Shown here: piece after piece, positions 11,153 to 22,879 of the stretch
How the letters are laid out: the number at the start of each line of letters is the position of its first letter
Numbering within the stretch: the stretch's first letter is position 1
Origin: Gonapodya sp. JEL0774
Taxonomy: Eukaryota > Monoblepharomycota > Monoblepharidomycetes > Monoblepharidales > Gonapodyaceae
Reading direction: 5' to 3'
DNA: 64,000 nt
Assembly (NCBI GenBank): GCA_027604505.1
Contig: JADIIX010000052.1
Span: forward strand, 62,001 to 126,000
Made by a program: the position numbers and the translations under genes
The notes under the pieces: model-generated
What the model saw: the letters and a program-made list of their open reading frames with translations, nothing else
What the model was told of the DNA's origin: nothing
The model's database searches: none

Positions 11153-12147
11153 TTATAAGAACCGAACTGCGGTCTCGAAGCCCTCCCGCTTATAGAACTG
11201 CGCTCGACCAAGAAGACTGGCGGCCTCGTAGCACCGAAGGGCCGCGAAAGGGTCAAGCGGACGGAAGTCTACGAGAGCAGAGAGTTGATGGGTGACGGCC
11301 AATGGGAGGAAAGGAAGGGTCAATACAGTGTCCCTCACCACAACACACATAGGAAGGAGTTGCTCTTCTTCCTACTCCCTGCAGCAGCTAGGCACCAAGA
11401 TACCACTAGGTGCAGTCCGTGCTATGCAACGGTGTGTCCTTGCGCTCCAGAAACATCTTAATCTGTCGGGCACTCGGACTCACCTTCCACCTCGTGGAAG
11501 TCCCCCAATGTACATAGCTGCCCTGTTTTGGCGGCCCCCTTACACCAATCGTGCATCCGAATCGCCCATTCTTCTGGGGTGCGCCACCAAATTAAGGCTC
11601 GTGAGCGCGGGGGGGGAAGTTGAGAAGCGGGGGGGATGTTGGAGGAGGTGCGTGAGTCGACCCATTCGAGACGGCCTTGCTTGGCTAGGTCATCTAGAAT
11701 GGCAGTGAGGAGTTGGGGGGAGACCGAGCCTGGAAGAATGAGTAAGACGGAAAGGTGAGGAGTTCTAGCAGGTCGAACCAACCATTTCATCTTGGAAGTC
11801 CAACCTCTCAACAAAGGGTGTCATTGTACATCATACCGAAATCCTTTCAAACATTTGCAGACCTTGAGAAACCAGCGCAGCAAACTCAGACCGAAACGCC
11901 TGTCCAAGTCGTTCTCACCGTTCTGAGCACACTCACGCTTAATCTTTTCATTTCGAAACAGCTCGCTCTTCGCAATCCACTCCGCGGTGTCGATGTAGAG
12001 ACAGGAAAAGTGCTCACAGTATGCGCGTAGGAGCTCGGTCCAAAGGGACAGCTGACGAGCACGGGACTCAGGATTCGGCTGGAGGGTGAAAAATGGCGGA
12101 AAGTCGTAGATTTGTGGGAATCCAAAAGGTTGAACTGTACTTTGCAT
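11153..12147 (-). CDS. VPS25: ESCRT-II subunit Vps25
   Basis: Three exons (12147-11937, 11729-11484, 11268-11153) give 190 residues, matching the usual 175-200 for Vps25. The first winged helix starts with the family hallmark FPPFFTLQPNPESRARQ, followed by LWTELLRAYC. The second part has LLTAILDDLAKQGRLEW, and then IWWRTPEEWA, the Vps25 signature (human: WRRPEEWG). The last exon (PLDPFAALRCYEAAS to RFL) is the expected C-terminal helix and strand. Vps25 joins Vps22 and Vps36 in ESCRT-II, which sorts ubiquitinated cargo into multivesicular bodies and recruits ESCRT-III via Vps20. The ATG at 12147 was chosen because the family begins about 15 residues before FPPFF. The second intron is 215 bases, longer than most here. 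Confidence 0.92.
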
Positions 12148-12486
12148 TGTGTTGTTCTCCACATCATCGATCGAGTCTTGTCCGGCCACAGCAGAACATG
12201 AACAAATTTTCAGCAACGCGAGAGACTAAAGCATTTTCACTTCCTTCAACTGTAGCGAAACTTCTGTGTGGTTGGTTGCTGTTATGTAAGTATCACCGAT
12301 CTATTCATCTCCGCGCCGTGGAAGAACTCAAAATGTACAATAATTCAAGGTAAAGTCCTTTTCTATCTCTTCTTTTTTTGTTTGTGAAAAGAGCTTGATT
12401 TTTTCTCTTCCTGTCTGCGCACATCTGATTCATGGAGCTCTTCCCTCTCAAATCTCATTACCATCAGGCCTGGCGCCAACACAAAC
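12148..12486. promoter_or_regulatory. Bidirectional promoter region between VPS25 and KRI1
   Basis: The two start codons diverge across only 339 bases, so both promoters must lie here or overlap the genes. The plus-strand half contains T- and CT-rich tracts (12360-12420) upstream of KRI1. I see no unambiguous TATA box or coding frame. Confidence 0.5.
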
Positions 12487-15400
12487 ATGTCGCTTTTCGA
12501 CGACATAGGTGACATTGAGCTCACCATCAATCCAACGTTTGCCGAGAAATACGAGACGAAAAAGCGGAAGGAGGAGCTCTCTCAGCTCAGGGACAAGTAC
12601 GGCGATGTTGATTTAGATGGCAACCCAATCGACAGGAGAGGTGATGATGGCGATGGCGATGGCGATGACGATTCTGAAGAAGGAGAGTTAGAAGATGAGG
12701 TCGCGGAGCTTGTCACACCTGAGGTGGACGCGAAGATTATGCGGACGATTGCAATGCTGAGGGCTCGAGACCCGCGGATTTACGACCCCAAAACGAAAAT
12801 TTTTGACAACGAGACACTTGAAGAGGCGCGAGAACGTAGGAACAAGGCCAGACTGGAACAAGCATCAAAACCCACCACTTTGAAGGACTACCACAGACAA
12901 GCCCTCCTGGAGGGAGGTGCAATGTACAAAGAGGAAAGCGATGATGAAGAAAAAGTGGGAGATCGGCCATTGACGTATGTTGACGAGGAGAGGCAGGTCA
13001 AGCAGGAGTTTCAGGTACGTTTGATGCATTCATCGGTCAGGTTCTATCAGCTGTTTAGCATTAGGATGCCCAAGGTGTCCTTTTCATTATTAACATAAAG
13101 CAAGTGCTTGATATATTGCGCTAAATTGAATTCGTGGAGCTGTGGCATCGGAGTCGGATACGCTTCGACTGTCGCATGGTCCGGTCAACCTTGCCTAAAT
13201 GGATTCCCGTCCCTCTCCTCTTACCTCAACAGCGCGCCGTTGCCGAAACCACTGCTCATGAAGATGATTTCTTCACAGTTCGCAATCGCACAGAGGACGA
13301 GGTTGCAGCAGAGGAGGAACAGTATCGAGAATTCCTGATGAAGGAAATCGAAGCAAATGTGGGTTTACTTGAACGAGGGTGGAGCCGGAAATATGTAGTT
13401 GACGAGTTCGACTAGAACTGCGTTCACTTGGCGTATAACGCAGGGTGTACTTGCGCAAACATCAAAATGGGTAACTGGGCAAAATTAAAGGACATGCACC
13501 AGCAGGGTATGTTCCATGAGCAAACAGCAATCTCATGGACTAGAGACGGTGGTTGCCAGCACGGCCTTTTTGCAAGGACATGGTGGATGGAGGCTCTATC
13601 ACGTGGTTTTTCCATTTGATTAATCAGTAACGTATTCAACGCGTCCTATTTTCCTCCTTTCAAACCATCACACGAAGGACAAATCAACTGCTGATGCCAT
13701 AAAACGCTGGTCGGCTATCCGTGCGAATGAGGACAATGAGTCCTCCGATGGAGCCGAGGAGATTGATCACGATGGGCTTCAAGAACCTGCGCGAGCCTCT
13801 CGCGCAAAGCCCATTGCAGCCCGCGCAACAAAACAAACGTCCACCACATCTCTGGATTTATCGCACCTGTCGACGGGCGACGCTGTGTTGAGAAAGGCAA
13901 AACATGCTGCACATGTGGCAGAAGGGGAGGGAGGAATCGACGACAACGAGGCATTTTTATGGGAGTGAGTTGCCCAACTTTTGCATCTTGCACGCTGCTC
14001 GATGTCAGTGTGGTCAGCCGTCATTGTCACTGCCGCACTTATGTTTGACGAATCCTGCGCTTAGCTACCTCCTCAATCGCGGCTGGCTGTCGCACACCGC
14101 CACTCGTCCCCCGAATGGGCCCCATCCTTCTGCTGCGTTGTACAGACCGGGCTCCCCTGAAGCTGTCTCGGATGCTGACTCGTCTGACTCCGAGGAACAA
14201 GCCGAGCAATTCGAGCGCCTGTACAACTTCCGATTTGAAGAGCCACAATCGAATGTGATTATTGGGCACTCTAGGAATGTGGAGGGTAGTGTGAGAAGAA
14301 AGGACGAACGGAGGAAGACCGAAAGGCAGAGAAGGGAGGAGAGGAAGGAGGAAGAAAGGAAGAGGAGAGAGGAGGAGGTCCGAAGGTTGAAGAACTTGCG
14401 AAGGGAGGAAGAAGAGGCGAAGCTGAAAAAAATCAGGGAAATGGCCGGAGTAGATGGTATGTTCATTGCTTTGCGCCACCACCCTCCTCATGTAACAACT
14501 TATTTCTGCTATTGCGTATCATTATTGGGCAACCACTTCGCTAGATCTCCCCCTTCTTACAGATCCCTCTCTTCTCACTGCGGATTTTGACCCCGCTGCT
14601 CATGATGCGCTGATGGCAAAGGCTTTTGATGATACCTACTATGCTTCCAAGGGGGGGGAACATTCAGACGACGAGGGTGAAGAAGATGATGATCCTAGGG
14701 TTGGCTTGGATGAGCTGCTGATGGAAGGCCCAGAGGATTATGAGCCTGAAGAGGAAAAGGATGTGGAGCACATGTTGCACCCGGACAGGGCGAGAGCGAT
14801 GGAGGAGTCTCGGGTGGAGTCCGAAGGAGCGGACATCAGTGGTGCGCAAGAAGGGAAGAAAAGGCGCAAGAAAAAGAAAAGGGGCGATGATGAGATGATC
14901 GAACCTGACGAAGAGGAAGGTTTCGTGATGGATGCAGATTACTTGCCAGGGGGAGCCAAGTACGGTATCATTGAGGAGGAGGAGGAGACAAAGCTTGGTA
15001 AGGGGAGGAAGAGAAAAGACAGAAAGACAGACAAGAAGAAGAAGAAGAAGGGTGCTCAGGAGGGATCCACGGAAAACGGAGTGGAGGGGTTGGACGGTGA
15101 TGTGGCTAAAAAGGTGGAGGACGAACTCGACAAATTGGACTTTGAGGATGTGGTATGTGCTCCATTGAGTGCTTGTTCACCTCAGATACTCCGTGGTAAT
15201 CGTGATCTCCTCCTGTACCTCAGATTGGCGGCGACCTTGCGACTCGCTTTAAGTACACAACAACTTCCACGGAGTCCTTTGGCCTCACCCCTGTGGAAAT
15301 TTTGCTTGCAGATGATAAAGAACTGAATGAACTTATTTCTCTGAAGAAGCTTGCTCCTTATAGAGCTGCGGAGCGACAGAAGAGAGATTTGGCAAAATGG

Positions 15401-16105
15401 AGGTGGGAACGGGGCAAGAAGTTGGCTGAGTTCAGGAGAAAATTCCGAGAGAGAGAGAGGAGGAGAAAGGAGGGCAAAGTGAAAAAGGAAAACGGTGTCG
15501 TGGAAAGCGCCGACGAAAATGAGAAGGAGCACGGAGCAATGGACCGGAACAGCGCGAATGCTGATGGCGCAGATCTTGATGCTGATGTTCTGTCCGAAGA
15601 CAAGGCTTTAGGGGGTGGTAAAAGGAAGTTAGAGGAGGAGATCATTTCAACTTCTACAACGGAGGAACCTGCCACACATAGAACGAAGAAGCGGAAGAAA
15701 GCAAATGCCAAAGAGGGGATGAGCGCGCCAGCAAGCTCTGCGCAAGCAGTCGAAGCAGGTGGACAGTTGGAACCCAGCGAGATACCATCCATACCCTTAC
15801 TTCTTGCGTCCACGGATGACTCAGCAGCCTTGACAGTGGACCTCCCTCGTCCGAAGAAAAACCCTCTACTCAAGTCCGGTCCGCTGGCGCCACCAAAGGC
15901 TCCATTGCCAGATCGTGCCGAGGATCTGGGGTTAGCCAGGTTGAAGAGCTATGGGTTGGACGTTGCTGGTGGGAATCAGAAGGCCAAGGAAGAGAAGCAG
16001 AAAGCGACGGAGGAGAGGGAGAGAAAAATGAAGGAAAAAAAGAAAAAGAAGAGGCAGAAAAAGAAGGAGAAGGCAAAGACAGGTGCGCGCATAGGTCAAA
16101 CATAG
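12487..16105 (+). CDS. KRI1: Kri1 ribosome biogenesis factor
   Basis: Six exons (12487-13014, 13233-13358, 13678-13964, 14065-14456, 14545-15152, 15224-16105) give about 940 residues. Family blocks appear in order: FAEKYETKKRKEELSQLRDK, then RARDPRIYDPKTKIFD, then EAFLWDYLLNRGWL, then YNFRFEEP, then RNVEGSVRRKDERRK, then RRLKNLRREEEEAKLKKI, then ADFDPAAHD, and finally GGDLATRFKY. Kri1 acts in the nucleolus with Krr1 in 40S subunit and small-subunit processome assembly. Lys/Glu-rich coiled coils and acidic tracts fill the rest, and the C-terminal half is longer and more basic than in yeast. The introns after 13014 and 13358 are long (218 and 319 bases) and could hide a small exon. Two in-frame acceptors sit 18 bases apart at 14544 and 14562. 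Confidence 0.93.
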
Positions 16106-16329
16106 TAATTATGATCGAGTCACGAGGGATCAGAGTGAGCATTTTTTCAGTACCACAATTGATATATCATCACATGTTTCGATATCGAAATCCGCACTTG
16201 ATACTTTCTCAAGGCACTCGGGACTGTCGTTCTGAGTTGTTACGCTGATCAAGGCTACTCAAAACCTACATGTGAAAAAATGAATACAATGATAATTTCA
16301 AAGAAATGCAACTACATTTGATTATAATT

Positions 16330-19300
16330 TCATATTTTAGTCTCCTCTACTGCCTCCTGGGCGTGACCATTAGCTGTTCTGGCAGTTTCCGCCGCCTCTG
16401 CCACTTTTGTCTCCATGTCTTCAATCTTCTTGGTGACTGGCAATGCGTCCTTGACCTCAGCCGTACTTCCCAGTCCAACTCCGATGCCCTTTTCTTTTGC
16501 AGCCTCAAAAGTTTTCAGAAATGCCGCCAATTGGTCTGGTAAGACACCCTTCTCCCCTGCCGCTGCCGCGGCGGCCTCATCCTTCTTCGCCTCAGCAGCT
16601 TTCGCCTTGGCCTTTTTTTTGGCTTCCTTCTCCATCTGCTTCACAGCTTCGGCTTTCTCGGCTTTCTCTGTCTCCACCAGCAAATTATCCAGGCCGTCCA
16701 CCGCCGCCCCAGGGTCTTCCTTGTGCTTCATCAAAAACAGTTGAAGCTCTGCCATCGAGAATCGACGATCAGGAACGGAGGTCGAGAATTTGTTCGCCAG
16801 CGAGTCTAAGCTTGCCTTGGCTTGGATAGCCTCAGCTTTGACAACAGCGCTCGGAGAACGCGAAAGTCCGATTGGTGATGGTGTTGTTGTGGACGCGGAC
16901 TGCGACGTTGGCGCAACACCCCCTCCGTTTATGCTGGCCGGCCCCGCCGCAGCCAACTCGGAAAGCTGTGCTGTGACCGATCTCTCCCCTTCGACTGTTG
17001 TCGTCGAGTAGAAATTGAGAAATAGCTCCCGTGCCTGCCAGCGAGATGCTTTGTCAAAGTACATGCGCACATCCACCCGGCCAGGACGGATCAGGGCGGG
17101 GTCAAGCATCTCGATGTGGTTTGTTGTGGTGCAAAGGATACGACCCTCTTGCGCCGCTACGCCGTCGATTGCATTCTTCAGATGAAAAGCTGTATGAGAC
17201 AAGCAGTTACAGTCCTTGCGGCGCCGAACCTCCACTCACCAACAACCCACTGAACGTCAACGCATTGGGCCGACCCCCCGCCAACGGTATTCCCCCCATC
17301 CCAGCTCTAAATCCTCTTCCCCCGGCCACCATTCCTTGTAAGGCGCCTGGACCTTGCGCAGCTGTTGCACTTTCCTCCTCATCACCGTCATCACCGTCTC
17401 TCCTGCCAAAGGCGGAGTCAATATCTTCAAGGAGAAGAATACAGCGTGCCGGCGTCATGGAGAGCAGGCGAACTATAAAATAATTGTAGAACGAAAAAGT
17501 TCGGAGAACAGAACGTGTGGCAAGAGCAATAATGCGGCTAGTTACCAAGTCCATCGTCAGAGAGGTTGGAAGAGGAGAGATTGATGATGTAGACATTGAG
17601 GCGGAAGTGGCCGGCGAGGGCTGTGATAAAGGAAGTCTGCGTTGTGCGAAGAGGTCGATGCGCGGTTGATTTGAGGAAAACACGTGTGCGCGGCCCAAAC
17701 GTACTTTACCCGAACCAGGACTTCCATAAAAGAGACTATGACCATACGTTGTTTGAGTGGCGGGTGGATTGAGATGCATGTTAGTGAGTTCGTTCGGCGC
17801 TTAGAGAAGGAGTGGAACCACACTCACTATCCCCTATCCAGGACGTTTCCCAACGCCAAATACAGCCACGCACGCAATAGAGCAGACCACATGCATAGTA
17901 GATAAAGGGCCGGGAAATCATTTCGTCAATGCCTCTCGCGAAGTAATTGCTGTCACAAACAAGGCACAGCCGAAAGCCAACTCACCTGCGGTACGGAATC
18001 CCCCTCTCTGCATACCATTTCTCGCTGCGTAAAAACTCTGTCACGTCCGATACAATGGTTTGCTTGACTCCCTCGTCGAGGACGACGGTGGAGAGAGAAC
18101 GGATTGGACGGGAGCGCTGGGGTAGTGCGAGGACGTGGTGACGGTCAGAATGAGTGTCAAAGTAATTTACTACATCGACTAGGATCGACGTGGGGAGAGA
18201 ACGGAGCTCGCAGTCATCGTTTCCAATCCATTCCCCCATCCGTGTCACGTCCAACCGACCCTACTCACGATCCCCCTCCACTGCAACCCGTTATCTGCCA
18301 CATAAACCGACGTCCTACCCTTCTCCACCTCTACCCACAGCCTTTGAGCCTCTTTGATGAGATTCTCGAGAACTCTCCGACTCAGAAGGGCAGATACAGA
18401 TATAGCTTTTTGCGTGTACATGGGGTAGCCGTTTCCCCCACCACCCGTGGAGGAAATGGTGACTTGAAGGAGTTGGTAGCCAAACCAGAAGAAATGTGTG
18501 CCTGGGTGAGAGGGATTTGGAAAACCACCAAATATTGGAATGGTGAACAACATGACGGTTTTGGTGATGCATGCTCCAGAACGCGACTGGAGTCAAAGTC
18601 ATCCACAAAACTCCGCGTTCTACCCACTCTACGTCCCATCAAATACGTACCATCTGCGGGTAGGAAATACGCCTTTGGTAACCACTCGAGCTGTTCACCC
18701 AAGGTCCAACCATCCTGCTGAGGAGCTGCAATGTGCATGGGCCCAGCTCGGCGGGATTCGAGAGGGCGAGAAACTTCTGAAACCACGGCAAACTGGAGGG
18801 CAGTGCGGGAGATGGGGTGGCAGGAGAGGTAATTGAGGATCCACCTTCATGGATGGAACCGTGAAGGGGGTAGGTGTTCGGAACACGTTGGCGGGTCAGC
18901 ACGGTAGACAATGATTACTTGAGTATTCGTATTTCAAATCTCTAATGTTGGAGCACGGAGCAACTTACGCGAAGGATTCCTCTCGTGAATCGAACTTGAC
19001 CGTTGCTATCAACATCTTTTGCAGATATTCTGAGATCCATCTCACGATAACTCGGATGACAGCAAAAGCAATTGCACCGAGGCCAGCCAAGAGGAGACCT
19101 GAAGTCAGTTGAAGGGACAGGTTGTGAACTCACTAGGGACTCTACATTTCGATTAAAATGAGACACAAACCCGAGGCGGTCAAGCTGTCACCAATGTTGA
19201 TTCCCGTCAGTTGAGCCAGCAAAGTGACGAGCTGGGGTGGTCCACGGGCATTCTTAAATACCACTTCATCAGATTTCGCTGGACAGATCGAGATTATTGT

Positions 19301-19388
19301 GCCGATTTGAGTTCCAACGAGGAGAAAAATGCGATGAATACGATTGTCGACGAGAAATACCTTGTAGCGTGGACGATACGGGACTCAT
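16330..19388 (-). CDS. BCS1: Bcs1-type mitochondrial inner-membrane AAA chaperone
   Basis: Ten exons (19388-19361, 19278-19171, 19098-18969, 18844-18651, 18501-18269, 18116-17986, 17735-17705, 17636-17546, 17472-17240, 17175-16330) give 674 residues. An N-terminal helix (LLLAGLGAIAFAVIRVI) is followed by the Bcs1-specific domain (SCHPISRTALQFAV, GTHFFWFGYQ). Next come LDEGVKQTIVSDVTEFL and KWYAERGIPYR, then the AAA module. Walker A is GSPGSGKTSF, split by an intron; Walker B is CILLLEDIDSAF; then TTNHIEMLDPALIRPGRVDV. Bcs1 translocates the folded Rieske protein Rip1 across the inner membrane into complex III. Unusual parts are an insertion of about 70 residues rich in Ser, Ala and Gly after the AAA core, and a long Lys/Ala/Glu tail predicted to be coiled coil. 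Confidence 0.95.
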
Positions 19389-19768
19389 TCGACAAAGTAG
19401 TGGTGTGCTGCGGGTTGTCCCTCACAGCTGCGGGGCATGTGGCCATCGCGCGGCGGCACAAAGTATGAAAGCACACTGCATCAACAGAGATCAACCAACC
19501 ACCAACGACTGTTGGTTTCCGCATTTTCGAGTGCGTTTAAATTTTCTGGAATTAGCCGCATTCAATTCACCGAGCTTACTCGCAATAACAAAGTTCCTAC
19601 AGAGGACAGCATTTGGGAGAAAAGTAAGATAGAGATCGTGTTTGAAGCACAGATTAATTGAGCAGTGGTCGGTCGTCAAGCGTCATGTAAATAAGCCGGT
19701 TCGAAGAGAGTTGTGAATCCAAAGCAAATTCCGGCGCCTGTGAGGGACGGTTCTCCATAAACCCGGAA
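19389..19768. promoter_or_regulatory. Divergent promoter region between BCS1 and the gene at 19769
   Basis: The two start codons diverge over 380 bases. Open frames inside are short and have no family resemblance. No clear TATA element was identified. Confidence 0.45.
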
Positions 19769-21105
19769 ATGAAAGAAGAGCCAGACATCAAGTTCGAGGC
19801 GGATATGGCGTATGATGACGAGATCAAACTGGAGGACTTTGAACGGGTTGATATCAGACACGAATACCTGGAAGTCGACGCCAGTCCTTTAACGAACGAG
19901 CGCCCTGCAGAGAGTCAAGACCGGCGTGAGCAGCTCATAATGGCTGCTCGTTCGATTCACTTGGACGGTGAAGCTGACCCAGACATTCTTCAAAAGTTTC
20001 TTGCAAACACGGAGTCCGCTGTGTGGACATTCGTGATGGCTTGCCGGAGGAAAGCTGCGAAGAGGCTCAAAGCTGTAATGCAATCAAGGACCAGGCACGG
20101 TATATCTACTAAGAGTATGCGGGAAAAGCCACCAAAGGTGAGTGGCTTGAGTTGTAGTACATGGATGCATCTATTCTGGTGACTCTACCTGAACCCGGAA
20201 CCGCAGAACTTGAGTGCTCAGGGGCCAAGAACTTTATCGCAAAGTTTGAGAAGCATGCCATGCTTTGTGAATTGAGATGGAATTTGAGCCGACGCCGACT
20301 GAGTCGGAGCGGGTTTAATGGCAGCTCTCCTCCCTTTCCTTCTGCACAGGACCGGTTCGGAGCCAGATACGATATTCGGTACCCCGACATTGCTTCTCTC
20401 CTACAAATTACCGAGGACGAAGCGCTGCACCTTCCTTTGATCCCGCCGATTCCATTGCCACGGCTCCATGTGTCGGAGGTCAATTTCGTTTGCCGCAATA
20501 AATCAAAGAGCAAGGACAAGTACCACAGGAGCCTCCAGCTCCATGAACCAACCACTCCTGCCGACCGAGCGAAAGCCAAAAAGAAGCCCGCTACTCTCGT
20601 CCCAGCGAAGGCCAAGGAGATATCCGCTCTATCCGGTCCTCCCGCCAGAGCGAAGGCTAAGAAGAAGTCCGCTTCTGCCGTTCGAGCGAAAATCAAGGAG
20701 AAGTCTCAGCAGCAGATGCTTGGAGAACGCCGCAAAAATTTGTTGTTAGTGGCGAAAGAGGCTCGCTTGGATGCTCGTGCTGACCCGCAGCTACTGGAGT
20801 CTTACCTCTCTGGTGCGTTTTCGTCGGATGATCCAAAAAACTTCGTGGTTGCGGCCCGGTCTTCGAGGGAGAAGCGAATGAGCGATATTGTGCTAGAGCG
20901 ACGGCGACGTGGTCTGAACGAAGACGAGGGACTGAGAAAGATGGAGGAGGAATGGGTGGAGCATGGAAAAGACACAGGCTGGCAGGAAATGTTGTGGAGA
21001 GTTTTCCAAAAGGGTGGGTCCAGGAGGATGAGAGGGGACGACACCACTGGCAAGTTTGGCTGGAATTGGAGTAATAGCCGGTTGCCAGAGAAGTGCCCTT
21101 GGTGA
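19769..21105 (+). CDS. Unknown charged protein with an internal duplication and a Lys/Ala-rich linker
   Basis: I do not recognise the family. The best two-exon model is 19769-20099 plus 20207-21105 (409 residues, donor GTATAT). An alternative with a stronger GTGAGT donor is 19769-20137 plus 20230-21105. The N-terminus is acidic. A segment of about 50 residues near 19920-20070 (REQLIMAARSIHLDGEADPD, then ILQKFL) recurs near 20725-20885 (KNLLLVAKEARLDARADPQ, then LLESYL). In both copies an RR pair precedes the block and an Arg-rich end follows it. Between them lies a Lys/Ala linker with AKAKKK motifs repeated near 20570 and 20660, suggesting nucleic-acid binding or nuclear localisation. The coding call rests on the length of the open frame and the duplication. 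A nuclear function is only inferred. Confidence 0.6.
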
Positions 21106-21701
21106 AATAGAGAGAGGCTGCTGTGTGACGCTGATGGACCGGTTGGTTTGAAAGGTCGCATCATGAGTGTTGCAGACCACTTTGTTGATGGTGCATGTTC
21201 CAGAACAGCCAAATTTTCGTCACTTCTCAAATAATAAAGTGAGGCCAATCTGGGTATAATCAATCAATGAGTCTCTTCTTGTGATTCGAGCCATACCCAC
21301 TGGGAGAAGCGGAAGTTCTCGCAGTTATTTTCACGTCCATGGAGTTTTCATGTGCATATTTTCACTTGCAAGGATGGAATGGATTGAGAATAATACAGCA
21401 CCGTAAATGCACGGCACTAACCTCCCTATCAGTCTGGTTTGCGGACAGACGTTTTGGTTTGCAGAATCGGAGGAACCGAGATGTTACCACTTCTCAACCC
21501 GGATTGCTGGCTTGGCCGTTTGTAGGCCTTGCACAGATTCACAAATGAAAAGTCTGGAATCAAGCACTGGTGCAGTGCCAGAAGTCCGTATGACGTTCGT
21601 GGCCCAGGTGAACCTGGCTGTCAACAACAACCCCCCTAACCGCTTCTGCATATTGTCCACCTTCATTACATAACCAACCCCGATCCACTCTACTACTTCT
21701 G
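21106..21701. other. Intergenic gap of about 600 bases
   Basis: This region separates two plus-strand genes of unknown function. Short open frames occur on both strands but none shows family resemblance or a convincing splice model. It presumably holds the terminator of the first gene and the promoter of the second. An extra 5' exon of the gene at 21702 cannot be excluded. Confidence 0.4.
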
Positions 21702-22737
21702 ATGTCGCACCCAGGCCGCCCAACTCTCCATGTATTTTCAGATCTACCTAATCCTCTCTCCTCGTGCCCCCCCGCCCATCCTACGGGAAAACCGGCGTCG
21801 TCACGAGCGGCAGTGGAAGAAGCCATTGAATCCCGATTGCCCGCCCCTAAGCACGCTGATTGTTTAGAAAGAGAAATTTTGCCCGGAATCGGCTTGAAAT
21901 CGTCCTCCTTACCGATGAATAGCAATGCAAATCGAAATGGGAGGCGACGAATCCCTCGCCTGACTGGAACTCCTGCAGCCCAAGAGGCATCTCTCGCGGG
22001 GGCATTTGTGACTCTACCGGGCAGGAATGGTTCCTTTGTGGGTATCGGCCACTGTCCCTCGGTCACCACTGCGACAGCACCCACTCGGCCGAAATCCAGT
22101 ATACCTCGATACAGTCCCAACTCGCGGCACATTTGGGACGGTGAAAATCGGAACCCTGTCTCGGGAACCTATGCGAACGACACCTTGAAAGGGAATGGCA
22201 AGTCCTCGAAGTCAAGTCGACCTCTCGCACCCAAAGTGCCCGTCGCGACGGAGGGACTGGGGAACGCCAAGGAAAAGGACATAGTTTTGGGGAATAATCA
22301 GAGCAAAAAACGTGGCATACCCAAGGTGTTTATACATTTCCGATTCATGCGACGGCGAAGCAGCCCCCCATAAACGTTCGGGTTTATTCTCCCACAAAAG
22401 CCCACAGCAACTATGAAACCAGCACACATTATTATATCCGAGCCTAGAGCGATGTGCTACGAAGCCAAGGAAAAGCACCCTAAGCCTCTCAAGGTGAGTT
22501 GCTCACCCATCTCATCCAACTTCCAAACAAAACCCCATGAGCAAACTATCCAACTCTGATTAGGCGGCACTAGTATCGCCAAAGAGCTCGCGCTCCTTCG
22601 TCTCTGATATCCACGGTTTCTCAGCTGGTGAAATTCAACCTCGTAAAACTCTACGTTTTAATCTTGTTCCGGAATACGACGATTCTGGTATCGCTAAGGT
22701 GGAAAAAATGGCCCACGGATTGAGAAGAATGCGATAA
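21702..22737 (+). CDS. Unknown basic, disordered protein with a KTLRF motif near its C-terminus
   Basis: Three exons (21702-22325, 22401-22493, 22564-22737) join in phase 0 into 296 residues. The protein is rich in Pro, Ser, Gly, Lys and Arg and has no recognisable globular domain. The last exon is better ordered (SFVSDIHGFSAGEI, then RKTLRFNLVPEYDDSGIAK) and looks conserved by composition. RKTLRF loosely resembles an RVxF-type docking motif of PP1 regulators, and RLTGTP-like basic motifs occur in the middle; both are weak hints only. Splice sites follow the local consensus (AAG/GTGTTT, AAG/GTGAGT). The start ATG at 21702 is the first in the frame. Confidence 0.5.
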
Positions 22738-22879
22738 GTCGCGGGACATCTTGAATACCAGAAACCCTGAACATCTTACCACACGCAGCCATATAATATT
22801 ATTGCAGTTGGATACCTTACGTGTGTTACGAAAACCCCATACACGCATTAGTCGTGTTCGCTTTCGGTAGCACGTGCAT

